From Lentimicrobiaceae bacterium (GTDB lineage: Bacteria; Bacteroidota; Bacteroidia; Bacteroidales; F082): a DNA stretch of 32,643 nt. Below are positions 9,001-17,194 of this stretch, piece after piece (position 1 is the first letter of the stretch; each line of letters opens with the position of its first letter). The notes beneath the pieces are model-generated. The model was not told where the DNA came from. It worked only from the letters and a program-made list of their open reading frames with translations, and made no database searches. The stretch covers positions 1 through 32,643 of the forward strand of contig SUWS01000032.1 in assembly GCA_015061365.1 (NCBI GenBank), written 5' to 3'. A program made the position numbers and the translations under genes.

Positions 9001-11119
9001 CAAATGCTTTCTTGCAGTTAGCTGTTACAGTCTTACCATTAAGGTCGATAACGACTGCCTTTTCAACTTTAATAAGTTCTGAAGTCTCTACGTTTCTAAG
9101 AAGTTTTACGGTAGCTTTGCTATCACCGCCTGCTCTGTTGACAGCGTCTTGGAGAGTAGAACATCCGTAGAAATCTGAAGCACCTTCGTAGATAACTACT
9201 GCAACAGTAGTTCCAGTATTACCAGTTACTTGAGTAGTTCCGCTAATATTGATTTCACCTGTTGCGGTAGCGTTGGTTGCTGCAAAAGAAGGATCTCCAT
9301 TTTCATCCTTTGCAGTGATTGAACCGCCTGTGATGTTGATTACAGTACCCTCAGCGCTATCTGTTCCGTTATTGTTTAATTTAACAGCTGCATAGTTTTC
9401 TGTTTCAGCATTGTCGACAGAAGTGAAGTGTGAGTCAGTAGCATTGATTTCTGCATCTGCACCCCATACGTTGAGAGCTATCTTACCAGTAAACTCAGAG
9501 TTTGTGATGGTTACTTCAGCATTATCTGAGTTGCTTGGTAAATTGAGTGCGTATGTTACTACGCTTGAACCATTAACTGTAACATTATCGAGAGTAAGAT
9601 TTCCATTTTCGTTATAGTTAATACCGCGTTGGCTATATCCCGATGTGAAGTTCAAAGTAAGGTTCTTTATTGTTACGTCTTCAACTTTATTGCTTTCGTT
9701 ATAAATATCTATAGCGCGGTCTGTACCTGTATAAGTCAAAGTCTTGTCGTTACCATCGAGTGTGATAGATTTTGCTATAACGAATTTTTCGTTTATGGTG
9801 ATATTGTCGAGAAGAGTGATAATTTGACTATCTGTTGCAGCGGTATAAGCTTCAGCGAGAGATTGGTATCCTTTTGTTCCTATCTTAGCTACATAAACAG
9901 GGAATACGTTAAGTTCTGTACCATCAGCGATAGTCAATTGGAAGTCACCTGTTGGAGCTTCGTAAGTTCCGTCATCGCCTTTTGTGAAAACAACGTGATA
10001 ACCTTCAGTGTTGGTAGCTGTATAATTATTATGAGTACCGTTTATATCAAGTTTATAATCACCGGTAGTTTTACGTATAACAACTGGAAGTTCAGCTGAG
10101 ATAGTGTTGTCGGTTAATGTCATTTCGTAAGCACCTGAACCGTCAGCGCGAACACCATAGCCTGAAACTGTAATCGTAGAATTTTCTACGAGTAATGAAT
10201 TTGCGCCTGATGCTGAGATTCCGCTTTTGCAATCTTTTATTGTTGCACCTTCAACATTGATGCCTAATGTACCGTTCATTTGCATTGCTGAATGCAAACC
10301 TTCGAACCTAGTTCTTTTAACATTAATGTTTTTACCTTGACGGATACGCAAAGCTACTGCTGAGTTTACAGCATCACCTGTAGCTACGAAATAACAATCT
10401 TCAACAGTTACATTGTTTGCATAACGGCCTGGAGCGTTTTGGCTGTCGGACCAAATGAAATCATGTCCACTTTCTGAAGTGACAAACTTAACAGCTTTAA
10501 TTGTTAATGTTTCATTTCCATAAGTGCTGTTGCCTACGATATTGATTGTACCTGAATATTCTTTTTCCATACCGCCGTCAATTGTAATATTGACATCAGT
10601 TGTTTCAGATATTTCAACATCATCACTTATGTTAGCGAGAAGTTTGATAGTGTTGTCACCTTCTTTACAAGCATTGATAGCTTTTTGGAGAGAAGGATAA
10701 ACTACGTCAGCAATTTGAGCTACAGAATAGAAGTTGATGGTTGAATAATTTGGATGATCTCCAATGTTGACATTTACTTCAAAAGGGAATTCTGTCTCTG
10801 AAACATATTCTTTTGTTCCGTTGAAGAATTTGAAGTAAATGTTACCCATGCTGTTGTCTCCATATATTTGGAGATGTACATGATAATTGGATGTTGTTCC
10901 TTGGAAAGGAATGATTTCACTGACTGCGAGAAGTTGATCGCCATGAAATGCAGCAACTTGGTAGTCGTCTGTTTGAACTACGTTGTCTAACTTGACCTGT
11001 GCGTAGACAGTCATTGAATTTTGGTATCCAAGAGTTCCTGGATCCTCCCAATGTTGTCCGAATAAAAACGGACTTGACATCATCATCAGAAATGTCAGAA
11101 TAAATGTTTTGATTTTCAT
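3059..11119 (-). CDS. Giant modular beta-helix surface protein with T9SS signal
   Basis: 2686 residues. Order: signal peptide 1-21 (ends PFLFGQ); beta-rich domain about 22-130 (YQVAAFHGDQ, IYFKFFNG); then nine modules of roughly 240-280 residues starting near 133, 411, 653, 931, 1173, 1393, 1633, 1876 and 2105. Most modules open with a header like VAKIGETYYESLAAAITAA, then TIxLLxDIxExVTV, then TIDG, then ladders of short T/N/I-rich repeats typical of right-handed parallel beta-helices (pectin-lyase-like fold). Two GWNW motifs follow (about 2320 and 2406, the second GWNWIGYP), then a second copy of the N-terminal-type domain (YEVAALVNGEVRGSA, about 2523), then a T9SS type A sorting domain from about 2618 (VNIYPNPT, AGIYVIRI). 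No catalytic motif stands out. Likely a cell-surface adhesin-like protein; this is inferred from architecture. Confidence 0.85.
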   Translation of the reverse strand: MKIKTFILTFLMMMSSPFLFGQHWEDPGTLGYQNSMTVYAQVKLDNVVQTDDYQVAAFHGDQLLAVSEIIPFQGTTSNYHVHLQIYGDNSMGNIYFKFFNGTKEYVSETEFPFEVNVNIGDHPNYSTINFYSVAQIADVVYPSLQKAINACKEGDNTIKLLANISDDVEISETTDVNITIDGGMEKEYSGTINIVGNSTYGNETLTIKAVKFVTSESGHDFIWSDSQNAPGRYANNVTVEDCYFVATGDAVNSAVALRIRQGKNINVKRTRFEGLHSAMQMNGTLGINVEGATIKDCKSGISASGANSLLVENSTITVSGYGVRADGSGAYEMTLTDNTISAELPVVIRKTTGDYKLDINGTHNNYTATNTEGYHVVFTKGDDGTYEAPTGDFQLTIADGTELNVFPVYVAKIGTKGYQSLAEAYTAATDSQIITLLDNITINEKFVIAKSITLDGNDKTLTYTGTDRAIDIYNESNKVEDVTIKNLTLNFTSGYSQRGINYNENGNLTLDNVTVNGSSVVTYALNLPSNSDNAEVTITNSEFTGKIALNVWGADAEINATDSHFTSVDNAETENYAAVKLNNNGTDSAEGTVINITGGSITAKDENGDPSFAATNATATGEINISGTTQVTGNTGTTVAVVIYEGASDFYGCSTLQDAVNRAGGDSKATVKLLRNVETSELIKVEKAVVIDLNGKTVTANCKKAFEVHANATIKNGTIWSQQRCVDTRKNVELTLTDVTLEAPTYYSTHLNQQPLTIGGSDNGTKVTMTNVNINAGTTGYAIISFVKTNLKATDSNFSGYSALYVKEGSEESEFKFEGSTLKGDIGSNDVEGNSFATIATEEKNVTVTLDANSILKSVGENHLAISVESEGNEITVTGVIEATNFLDGSTNVNANTIKVKAEYADELLAEGYATSEADANGLVQVSGLAVAKVGETYYKTLADAFAAAQNGDEVKILAAGTYALNTSGKNITITGAVDGVVFDNIGAKNMGSANVTFNNVTFDYYPNVNYTGLQHSGNLVYNECTFEGQPFLYGTSETFNNCTFNQNSADAYNVWTYGAKEVVFNECTFNSAGKSVLIYTESATTFNTVTVTDCDFIASAPVEGKAAIEMDSSLSAGINLTIDGETTATGFGSGNVSGESLWNNKKGNQGVNNDITVIVDNVVVLAPTTVAKIGETEYNTLQGAITAAGTTTTQINVVGTTTEENITIADNADITLTFAENVTLNGYFAPFEGNLTINGGIINNTNSGASAIEITSGELNLNGVNIASARHAVRIDGAVTATIDGGEYHGGKTEGTRHAINVSDAANVTIKAGTFVGPKGTTADSGSAVNVQSGATVTIEGGDFSGGKNNTLASAGTLVVTGGTFDQDPSAYVTTPYVVIKKSDNEYNVIKGVAKIGETYYESLAAAITAATAGNTIVLLKDITENVTVGKNVTIDGAEKNYTGKMEMTNKADITVKNVNFDGKGYNGYAIESRGAYYITVEDCTAENYYGFIQLASGNVLTTIKDVTVSNMNYGVKVDYSNAVVLENLNLDCAVAAVLNSNYGEKTITIKNSDLSILGTWKRNNTIKTTYVFEGANTVDQFIIEEELDNFKLADVNSTLTAPNEITVTTDVEGYKVDYADGKYFLRLPNYVAQIGETKYESLAAAIDAASAGNTIVLLADINENVTVDKKLTIDGDGHNSTGLISTNKNVTYTFKNFNIDGANSYFVKVTGGGGNYVFDNCNIKNSWGLIHTNKSTNTVSVRNSIVDNCEYGVAHFTSLNSATLENVTVQNSAHGLMVQNQAAKTIKFVGCNISATKPVYIWEKGTSIITFNFEGENTFDGELGVSTTTYGKLVLTTAEATLTAPEGYNVTTTVEGLKVYYADGKYYLGAPDYVAAIGEVQYESLQAAIDAAQDGDEIDLIKSIYVTEVNNDNTTEILVSGGVSYRALYTVSGKSVTIDLNDNILYSTAVAADFMYNVFAVANGGHLTIKTDGLNGHGQVINEAASSVYSLLFCYDGTMTIENGNYNLKNGGNGRGMIYSQQDETVTVNGGKFILGNVGELDNGSPWIFNASGQNTKNIIVNGGTFNDDILHQYYPFEVMAQKEKALKYDAVEELWTMEDAVAYVDEQHKSGNWYTNEVGFVSLEEAFAAAAKYNHDDTYVTTVTLLDNVELSTYVTISKSVNLNLGQFNITRVDGTALYFNGEGIEVTIDGEGTVSGTQAVYVDNGTVTIDGGNYVGNIEAVYVINNGHAVINGGTFQVEEGDDANFLLNEYDATRDVTTIAVYGGTFHGFNPENNAAEGANTNFCAPGHSAVETAAGSNIWEVMPVQKQNLVKGWNWYSSYLNITTENLLGALGTNGKSIVQNSTWSATYYGVNDGTDYGWGYESHIFDVSKMYMIETSQACELALSGNLVDASTITITLNPGWNWIGYPSNVEVRLEDALDGLQPSHGDEIKTQGAFASYYDYEGQSMWLTYSFGNGNMKPTKGYMYNNTSGETKTFTYNIVPATTRGNNETEVATHYSVDYTKYPFNMTMTAVVDGAIGDNYEVAALVNGEVRGSARPVYVEVLDAYMLFLTISGDNVEEVSFKYYDLTTGEEYDLVNRIDYSNNAMVGSVNEPYVLSRGTTGIGDAAMSQVNIYPNPTTTGTEINLEAVCDTVEVFNALGVKVAEYQNVDSIDALETAGIYVIRITNDGNVQNCRLVVK

Positions 11120-11560
11120 AATAAATAAATTTTAAGTGGTTAAAAAATTATTGTTAAAACTATTAAACAAGTTATTTCTGCAATTAAAATTCCTGAATGA
11201 AAATGCGTGATGCACCGAGTACATCAGTTTCTTGGCAGTTCTGATCGCTGATGAGCAATGGTAATAGAAATCCTTTCCGACAACGCCTGAATGAGACATC
11301 GCGGACAAGACTTCATTGTTAATTATGTTGTTGTTAAAATGTAGGCTGGAGGATTTGGTTTTGGCTGACGTCTGACAGCTGATAGCTGAAAACTTGAAAT
11401 TACATGAAAAAGGAGATTCGCAAATTAGAGATTCTAATTTACCCCCCCCGTAGGGCTAATTGACTGATAGTCAATATGATATGTAACATCTTATCTTTCA
11501 AGTCCTTAATTGTTTTAATAAACGTTATTTGCTATGCTTTCGTACTAATTCTTGAGCCTA
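11120..11560 (-). other. Long leader of the giant surface-protein gene
   Basis: About 440 nt between the likely promoter at 11561 and the start codon, with no credible reading frame. It holds four heptamers at 11364-11391 (GCTGACG, TCTGACA, GCTGATA, GCTGAAA), a run of eight C at 11442-11449 (G on the transcript), and a perfect hairpin ATTGACT-GAT-AGTCAAT at 11459-11475. An untranslated leader this long is atypical for this genome, where other mapped -7 elements lie about 20-75 nt from the start codon. I recognise no riboswitch class. Confidence 0.5.
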
Positions 11561-11568
11561 CAAAAGTA
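11561..11568 (-). promoter_or_regulatory. Likely promoter of the surface-protein cluster
   Basis: CAAAAGTA on the plus strand reads TACTTTTG on the minus strand and fits the Bacteroidota -7 consensus TAnnTTTG. A CAAA (TTTG on the minus strand) about 17-20 bp further upstream, near 11586, is suitably placed for the -33 element. It is the best match between the giant gene and the repeat array. Confidence 0.5.
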
Positions 11569-11664
11569 TAAAGAATTTTGATATGTCAAACAGTTTAATT
11601 AAAAAAAATTAAGAATTTTTATCAACAACTCAGGATTTTATATATACCTATTAATATTAATGCA

Positions 11665-12136
11665 GTCTCCTGACACATTACACCGATGAAAAAAATAATT
11701 TTTGAGACGCACCATAATATGGTTGAAATATGTTTGCGTTGTTTTAATATGTAGAGGGAACAACCATATTAGTGTCACGTCTCTACGGATGTCAAATGTA
11801 GAGACGTGACATATTACACCTGAAAAAATGAACACGGTGTAATTGGTGTGTCTCCTGTCACATTACACCTATGAAAAATATAATTTATGAGACGCACCAT
11901 AATATGGTTGAAATATGTTTACGTTGTTTTAATATGTAGAGGGAACAACCATATTAGTGTCACGTCTCTACGTTTACCTCTGTAGAGACGTGACACATTA
12001 CACCTTAAAAATAAACACGATGTAATTGGTGCGTCTCCTGACACATTACACCTTAAAAATAAACACGATGTAATTGGTGCGTCTCCTGACACATTACACC
12101 TATGAAAAATTAAACACGGTGTAATTGGTGCGTCTC
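11665..12136. repeat. Array of nested GAGACG/CGTCTC palindromes, types A and B
   Basis: Type B hairpins are at 11704-11783 and 11889-11968. Each starts GAGACGCACCATAATATGGTTG-like and ends CAACCATATTAGTG then CACGTCTC, around an unpaired centre of about 35 nt; the two copies are nearly identical. Type A hairpins (GTAGAGACG, ATTACACC, then GTGTAATTGGTGCGTCTC) are at 11798-11854 and 11982-12037. Two further A units without the left GAGACG arm follow in tandem, with right ends at 12085 and 12136 (48- and 51-bp steps). A and B units alternate and share their GTCTCCTGACACATTACACC edges. The array fills the spacer downstream of the TonB-receptor gene. There is no coding frame, so these look like non-autonomous MITE- or REP-like elements. 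Confidence 0.8.
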
Positions 12137-12149
12137 ACTTCTTAGATTT

Positions 12150-14459
12150 CTAAAGTCCTAACTTAACTCCTAAGAAGAATGTCCTTGGCAATGACGGTCC
12201 GTATATGTATCCGGCATCGCGGTCGGCTCCTTGGTCGAAGTCGTCTTGATATGAGTTGAAGACATTCTTCACTCCGCCGTTGAATTGTAAGGTTGTCGTA
12301 TTCGACAGTTTGACATCGTATGCGACTTTTATTCCCATATCGAAGAAGTCTGGAGTCACCACTTCTTCGTCTTCTGCCACGTAACCGGCGAAATGCTGTA
12401 CTAACATACTGCCGGTGTAGATTCCTGAGAGGGCGATGTTCAAGTTGTTGAACATTGTATAGTCGACGGTGAGGAATCCGTAATGGTCTGGTGTTCTGAA
12501 CATACGTGTCTGCGGTTTGATGTCAGGATTTTCCGACCATACCTCAGGTTCTTTGTAGCGGCTTTGCTGGAAGGTATAACCGAGTTGCATATTGAGGTCT
12601 TTGACAGGAGTATATGTTGCTTCCAAGTTGACACCTGCTACGTAGGCTCCCGATCCGTTGGTGCGTTCCATCAGGATGTTGCCTTGTGCGTCGGTGCCGT
12701 TTTCTTTCAGGATGAAGACGTCGTTTAATGTGGTGTAGAATCCTTCCGCCAAGATGCTGAATTCGCCGCCTTTTATCTTAGATGAGAAATTCAACGATCC
12801 GCTGAAGCTGTTGGAATATTCAGGTTTGAGTTCAGGGCTGAGTGTGATGATAGCTACTTCACCGCCTACAGCCATGATATGCAGGTCTTCATCGAAAGCC
12901 TGTGGTGCGCGGTAGCCCGACGAATAGCTGAGACGTCCCGTGAGGTTTTCCAAGAAGACGTAACGGAAGTTGGCTCTCGGACTGACGACGACATTGTCGA
13001 TGAGATTATGTTTGTCGACTCTCGCACCTATCAGAAGCCCGACTCTTGAGTTCTTCCATTCGTTCTGTGCGAAGACGCTGGCGATATTGATGTTCTGCAC
13101 TAAGGTTCTGTCGTAAGCTAATTGAATATCTTCCAAGTTATTTATAGAATATTCCACACCTGCCACGAATTCCGACGGCATGAATATGAGCTTGTCGAAC
13201 GATTGGTTGAATTGTCCGCCTGTCACCCAGCTGAAGTCGTTGGATGTTCCGTATGCGTTGATGTCGTATTGTGTTCCGTAGTAAGTGTTACGATCCACTT
13301 TCTGTAATGATGTGAAGAGAGAGAAGCGGGTCTTGAGGTTTTTAGCTATATAGTCGTATGTAAGTCCTCCGCCGTGTATGTAATGTTCGGCTTGTTCTGC
13401 CACAGTGACTTGGTGAGGCATCATATTGATACTGTCGCCGCCTCTGCGGAACTCGTGCATGGCGTGATATTCTGCCGTGATTTTGGCTTGGTTGGAGAAT
13501 CTGTAGTAGGCGCGCATACCGAGTGAGGTTCCTTTCAGCATTCCGAGTTCGGTGTATCCGTCGTCGTCGTGGTCGTAGCCTTGACGGTCGCGGCTCATTC
13601 CGAAGATAGACGCGCCGGCTTTACGGTTAGAACTTACGAGAGCGGCATTCATGGAAGTGACGTTGTCCCACGACTTACCGCCGATGAGTTGCGTGGTGTT
13701 AGAAATGTCCAATGAGTTGCGGTAAGGCTCACGGGTGATGATATTGACCACTCCGCCTATAGCGCTCGAGCCGAATATGGCGGAGCCGCCGCCTCTTATC
13801 ACCTCGACGCGATCTATCATCGAGACCGGAATTTGCTCCAATCCGTAGACTCCAGCCAACGAACTGAAGACAGGACGACTGTCGATGAGTATCTGAGAAT
13901 ATTTACCTTCAAGGCCGTTGATACGTACCGCGTTGACACCACAGTTCTGACAGGTGTTCTCAACACGTAATCCAGGTTGGTAGTTGAGACCCTCGGCGAG
14001 GTTCACCGAATTGGTGGTGGTGAAGATTTTAGGTGTCAACACGTTGACGATAGTGGCGGCTTCTTTCCTATTTACTTCATAACGATTGGCGGAGACGACC
14101 ACATCTTTCATAAGTATTGTATTTTCTTCAAGGGTGAAATTCATCTCCACAGAGTTGTTAGCCTTGAGTGTCACTTCTTTTTCAACGGTTTTATAACCCA
14201 TGAAAGAGGCTACCACGGTATGAGTCCCGACGGGAAGGTGTTCTAATATGTAGTGACCGTTTTCGTTGGTAGCGGTTCCTATGGTCGTACCTTTTATATA
14301 AATATTGACGTATGGAAGATGCTCGTGATTCGAGGCATCGAGGACGTGACCATAGATGTTGGCTTCGCTCTCGCTGTTCTGGGCAAAAGACGTTAAACTT
14401 AAAATAGAGACAAGGCTTAATACAAGCATCAGTCTGAGTGAAGATGATTTCTTTGTCAT
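12150..14459 (-). CDS. TonB-dependent outer-membrane receptor
   Basis: 769 residues. 1-27 is a signal peptide ending SFAQ. About 33-112 is a carboxypeptidase-regulatory-like beta domain (IYGHVLDASNHEHLPYVNIYIKG, later GHYILEHLPVG), typical of Bacteroidota receptors. A TonB-box-like segment lies at about 118-125 (MKDVVVSA). The plug runs about 130-245 with the hallmark DRVEVIRGGGSAIFGSSAIGG (around 216-236), and the 22-strand barrel follows to a C-terminal Leu (FLGVKLGL). The plug contains CQNCG (C170, C173), a possible metal-binding or disulfide pair. It transports a substrate across the outer membrane with TonB energy. The divergent feoAB operon and neighbouring metal permease suggest iron, heme or another metal chelate, but the substrate cannot be read from sequence alone. 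Confidence 0.9.
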   Translation of the reverse strand: MTKKSSSLRLMLVLSLVSILSLTSFAQNSESEANIYGHVLDASNHEHLPYVNIYIKGTTIGTATNENGHYILEHLPVGTHTVVASFMGYKTVEKEVTLKANNSVEMNFTLEENTILMKDVVVSANRYEVNRKEAATIVNVLTPKIFTTTNSVNLAEGLNYQPGLRVENTCQNCGVNAVRINGLEGKYSQILIDSRPVFSSLAGVYGLEQIPVSMIDRVEVIRGGGSAIFGSSAIGGVVNIITREPYRNSLDISNTTQLIGGKSWDNVTSMNAALVSSNRKAGASIFGMSRDRQGYDHDDDGYTELGMLKGTSLGMRAYYRFSNQAKITAEYHAMHEFRRGGDSINMMPHQVTVAEQAEHYIHGGGLTYDYIAKNLKTRFSLFTSLQKVDRNTYYGTQYDINAYGTSNDFSWVTGGQFNQSFDKLIFMPSEFVAGVEYSINNLEDIQLAYDRTLVQNINIASVFAQNEWKNSRVGLLIGARVDKHNLIDNVVVSPRANFRYVFLENLTGRLSYSSGYRAPQAFDEDLHIMAVGGEVAIITLSPELKPEYSNSFSGSLNFSSKIKGGEFSILAEGFYTTLNDVFILKENGTDAQGNILMERTNGSGAYVAGVNLEATYTPVKDLNMQLGYTFQQSRYKEPEVWSENPDIKPQTRMFRTPDHYGFLTVDYTMFNNLNIALSGIYTGSMLVQHFAGYVAEDEEVVTPDFFDMGIKVAYDVKLSNTTTLQFNGGVKNVFNSYQDDFDQGADRDAGYIYGPSLPRTFFLGVKLGL

Positions 14460-14487
14460 AATGTGAAAGTGATGTTAATTTATGGCG

Positions 14488-14495
14488 CAAAATTA
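14488..14495 (-). promoter_or_regulatory. Likely -7 element of the TonB-receptor gene
   Basis: CAAAATTA on the plus strand is TAATTTTG on the minus strand, matching TAnnTTTG, 29 nt before the start codon. No clear -33 TTTG is seen at standard spacing. Confidence 0.45.
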
Positions 14496-14507
14496 TTGTT
14501 AAAAAAC

Positions 14508-14527
14508 ATGATGGCATATCACATCAT
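14508..14527. promoter_or_regulatory. Inverted repeat between receptor and feoAB promoters
   Basis: ATGATG (14508-14513) and CATCAT (14522-14527) flank an 8-nt centre just upstream of the receptor's -7 element. A related string, TGATGCCATAT, occurs near 14642-14652, upstream of feoAB. Placement in a divergent metal-uptake spacer suggests an operator for a metal-responsive repressor such as Fur or a DtxR/MntR relative; this is an inference. Confidence 0.35.
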
Positions 14528-14667
14528 TTTGGTAAAAACAAATTTTTAGTTTAACTATAAATTGTGATATGAGAAGAGAAGCTTATATTTCTAATTCCTA
14601 ATAAGTGGGTATGCTCATATTTCTATTATCACTAAAAATAATGATGCCATATTATTAATATATCACC

Positions 14668-14675
14668 TATTTTTG
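14668..14675 (+). promoter_or_regulatory. Likely -7 element of feoAB
   Basis: TATTTTTG matches TAnnTTTG and lies 22 nt before the FeoAB start codon, implying a short leader. It supports the annotated start. Confidence 0.5.
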
Positions 14676-14697
14676 TTATCGTTATTAATAGGCTATT

Positions 14698-17190
14698 ATG
14701 AAAGACAACATACATAACTCGACGTACGAAGGTCAGCAGTCTTTGTCGGAGATGGCGACGGGTACTAAATGCGTCATCGTGAAAGTTAACGGTCATGGCG
14801 GTCTTCGTCACAGACTGATGGAACTTGGTTTTGTGAAAGGCGAAACCGTCACTGTCATCAAGAATGCGCCTCTGATGGATCCGGTGGAATATCAGGTGTT
14901 GCAAGCTCATATCTCGTTGCGCCGTAGCGAAGCCGACAAGATTGAGGTCGTAGCTTTAGATGATGAGAGATACCATTCTTCCGATTTCAACGGAACCATA
15001 GCCGACGACATCATCGCCGATGTCATCAAGGAGAAGAGCAACAATATCACCGTGGCTCTCGTCGGCAACCCTAATGCAGGCAAGACATCATTCTTCAACC
15101 ATGCCACGGGACTTCACGAAAAGGTAGGTAACTACGGCGGCGTCACCGTCGATTTCAAGGTAGGAACTTTCCATCATAAAGGTTATACCATCAACCTCGT
15201 CGACTTGCCCGGCACTTATTCCATCACCGAATATTCTCCGGAAGAGAGATACGTGAGAGAATATCTTACCAAGAACAACCCCGACCTCGTGCTTAACATC
15301 GTCGACGCATCTAACTTGGAACGTAACTTTTTCCTTACCACTCAGCTCATCGACATGAACGTGCGCCTCGTCATGGCCCTTAATATGTATGACGAGATGA
15401 CAGCTAAAGGCGACAGATTCGACTATAAAGCTCTCGGCAAGATGCTCGGATTACCTATCGTGCCAACGACAGCCGTCAAAGGAATCGGAATTGATGATGT
15501 GTTGGAAACCATAATCGATGTTTACGAGGAGAAGAAGAATCTCAACAAACATATCCATATCAACTACGGTCGTGACATCGAGGATGCCATCGTGCCGATA
15601 AAGAGAAAAATTGAAGTCAATAAAGACATCATCAATATTTATCCTGCGAGATATATCGCCATCAACGTCTTGGAAAATTCACAATCAACTATCGAAGAGA
15701 TAAAGAATCTTCCTAACGGTGATGAGATTGTTGCGGAAGCAGATGAGAAACGCCGTAGTTTAGAGAAAGCTTACGATGAAGACGTCACGACTTTGATTAC
15801 CAACGCCCGCTACGCTTTCATCAGAGGCGCGTTGAAAGAGACATATAAAAAGGGTGCGAAGAAAATCAAGAACCATGCATACAAAGCCGACGATCTTCTT
15901 ACTAACAAATGGTTGGGTTTTCCTATCTTGATATTATTTGTATGGCTCATGTTCCAAGCCACCTTCACCATCGGGGCTTATCCTCAAGAATGGATTGAGG
16001 CGGGAGTCGCGTGGTTCGGCGAGTTGGTAGGCTCGTGGATGAACGACGGCATCTTGCGTGACTTGATTGTAGACGGTATCATCGCGGGTGTGGGCGGAGT
16101 CCTTGTCTTCCTCCCTAACATCCTGATATTATTTTTCTTCATCTCCATCTTGGAAGATACAGGCTATATGGCACGTGCCGCTTTCATCGTCGACAGACTA
16201 ATGCATAAGATAGGACTTCATGGCAAATCGTTCATTCCTTTCATCATAGGATTCGGATGTTCGGTGCCAGCTATCATGGCGACACGTACCTTGGAGAATC
16301 GTAAAGACAGGCTGCTCACGATTTTAGTCACGCCGTTCATGTCGTGTTCGGCTCGCCTGCCGGTATATCTTCTCTTTGTGGCGGCATTCTTCGAACGTCA
16401 TCAAGGCTTGATTCTGATGAGCGTCTATGCCATAGGCGTGCTGTTCGCCATAATAACCGCCATGATTCTGAATAGGACGGCTTTTAAAGGATTGTCGGAA
16501 CAATTCGTGATGGAACTGCCTCCGTATCGCGTACCTACGACACGTAACACATTAATTCACATGTGGGACAAGAGTGTGCAATATCTGCAAAAGATGGCTA
16601 CTGTCATCCTTGTGGCTTCAATTATAATATGGGCTTTAGGATATTTCCCGAGGACGTGCGAGGAAGCCGAACTGATAGCTCAGGAGATAGAACTCGTTGA
16701 GGCGAAGACAGATATTTCTGAAGAAGAAAAAAACGTTGCCGTCGAGCAACTGCAATATGAACAAAGATCCGTCCTGAATGAGAATTCATATATAGGACGT
16801 TTCGGTCATTTCATCGAGCCTTTTGTGCGTCCTTGCGGCTTCGACTGGAGAATGGGCGTCAGTCTGACTACTGGTATCGCGGCTAAGGAAGTCGTCGTCT
16901 CAACTCTCGCGGTTCTCTTCCAGACATCGGAAGAAGACGGTGCCAAACTCGTCGATAAGGTCAGGACACAGGTATGGACCGACGGACCTAAGAAAGGAGA
17001 GCTTCTGTTCACACCGTTAGTGGCTTTCGGATTCATGTTGTTCGTATTGTTGTCGACACCATGTTTCGCGACGATAGCGGCGGTACGTCGTGAAGCCGGC
17101 TGGAAAGGTGTAGTGTTTACGATCTTCTACAACACTGGCGTGGCGTGGATCGTTTCGTTTTTAGTATATCAAATAGGATCATTTTTTTAA
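14698..17190 (+). CDS. feoB: Ferrous iron transporter, FeoA-FeoB fusion
   Basis: 830 residues. About 15-88 is a FeoA (SH3-like) domain (RHRLMELGFVKGETVTVI). Then comes the FeoB G domain: G1 GNPNAGKTS at 123-131, G2 threonine in GGVTVDF near 150, G3 DLPGT at 169-173, G4 NMYD at 229-232. A GDI-like linker runs to about 390, and the membrane core follows, with two Gate-type regions including GFGCSVPAIMATRT and FMSCSARLPVYLL, each carrying a cysteine. The protein imports Fe2+ across the inner membrane, with the G domain controlling gating. The fusion is the usual form in Bacteroidota. It is divergent from the TonB receptor, and the small Cys-rich partner follows after 4 bp. Confidence 0.97.
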   Translation: MKDNIHNSTYEGQQSLSEMATGTKCVIVKVNGHGGLRHRLMELGFVKGETVTVIKNAPLMDPVEYQVLQAHISLRRSEADKIEVVALDDERYHSSDFNGTIADDIIADVIKEKSNNITVALVGNPNAGKTSFFNHATGLHEKVGNYGGVTVDFKVGTFHHKGYTINLVDLPGTYSITEYSPEERYVREYLTKNNPDLVLNIVDASNLERNFFLTTQLIDMNVRLVMALNMYDEMTAKGDRFDYKALGKMLGLPIVPTTAVKGIGIDDVLETIIDVYEEKKNLNKHIHINYGRDIEDAIVPIKRKIEVNKDIINIYPARYIAINVLENSQSTIEEIKNLPNGDEIVAEADEKRRSLEKAYDEDVTTLITNARYAFIRGALKETYKKGAKKIKNHAYKADDLLTNKWLGFPILILFVWLMFQATFTIGAYPQEWIEAGVAWFGELVGSWMNDGILRDLIVDGIIAGVGGVLVFLPNILILFFFISILEDTGYMARAAFIVDRLMHKIGLHGKSFIPFIIGFGCSVPAIMATRTLENRKDRLLTILVTPFMSCSARLPVYLLFVAAFFERHQGLILMSVYAIGVLFAIITAMILNRTAFKGLSEQFVMELPPYRVPTTRNTLIHMWDKSVQYLQKMATVILVASIIIWALGYFPRTCEEAELIAQEIELVEAKTDISEEEKNVAVEQLQYEQRSVLNENSYIGRFGHFIEPFVRPCGFDWRMGVSLTTGIAAKEVVVSTLAVLFQTSEEDGAKLVDKVRTQVWTDGPKKGELLFTPLVAFGFMLFVLLSTPCFATIAAVRREAGWKGVVFTIFYNTGVAWIVSFLVYQIGSFF

Positions 17191-17194
17191 AGAT

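Noticed and set aside
9629-10099. 156-codon plus-strand frame opposite the giant gene
   Set aside because: It is antisense to a repeat module of the giant protein; Cys/Phe/Tyr-rich composition is typical of antisense shadows of T/N/I-rich sequence.
11638-11835. 65-codon minus-strand frame in the palindrome array
   Set aside because: It reads through repeat units with no start context and no recognisable product.
12038-12136. CRISPR-like array
   Set aside because: The 48-51-bp units repeat along their whole length, with no unique spacers of constant size and no cas genes; they are tandem palindrome units.
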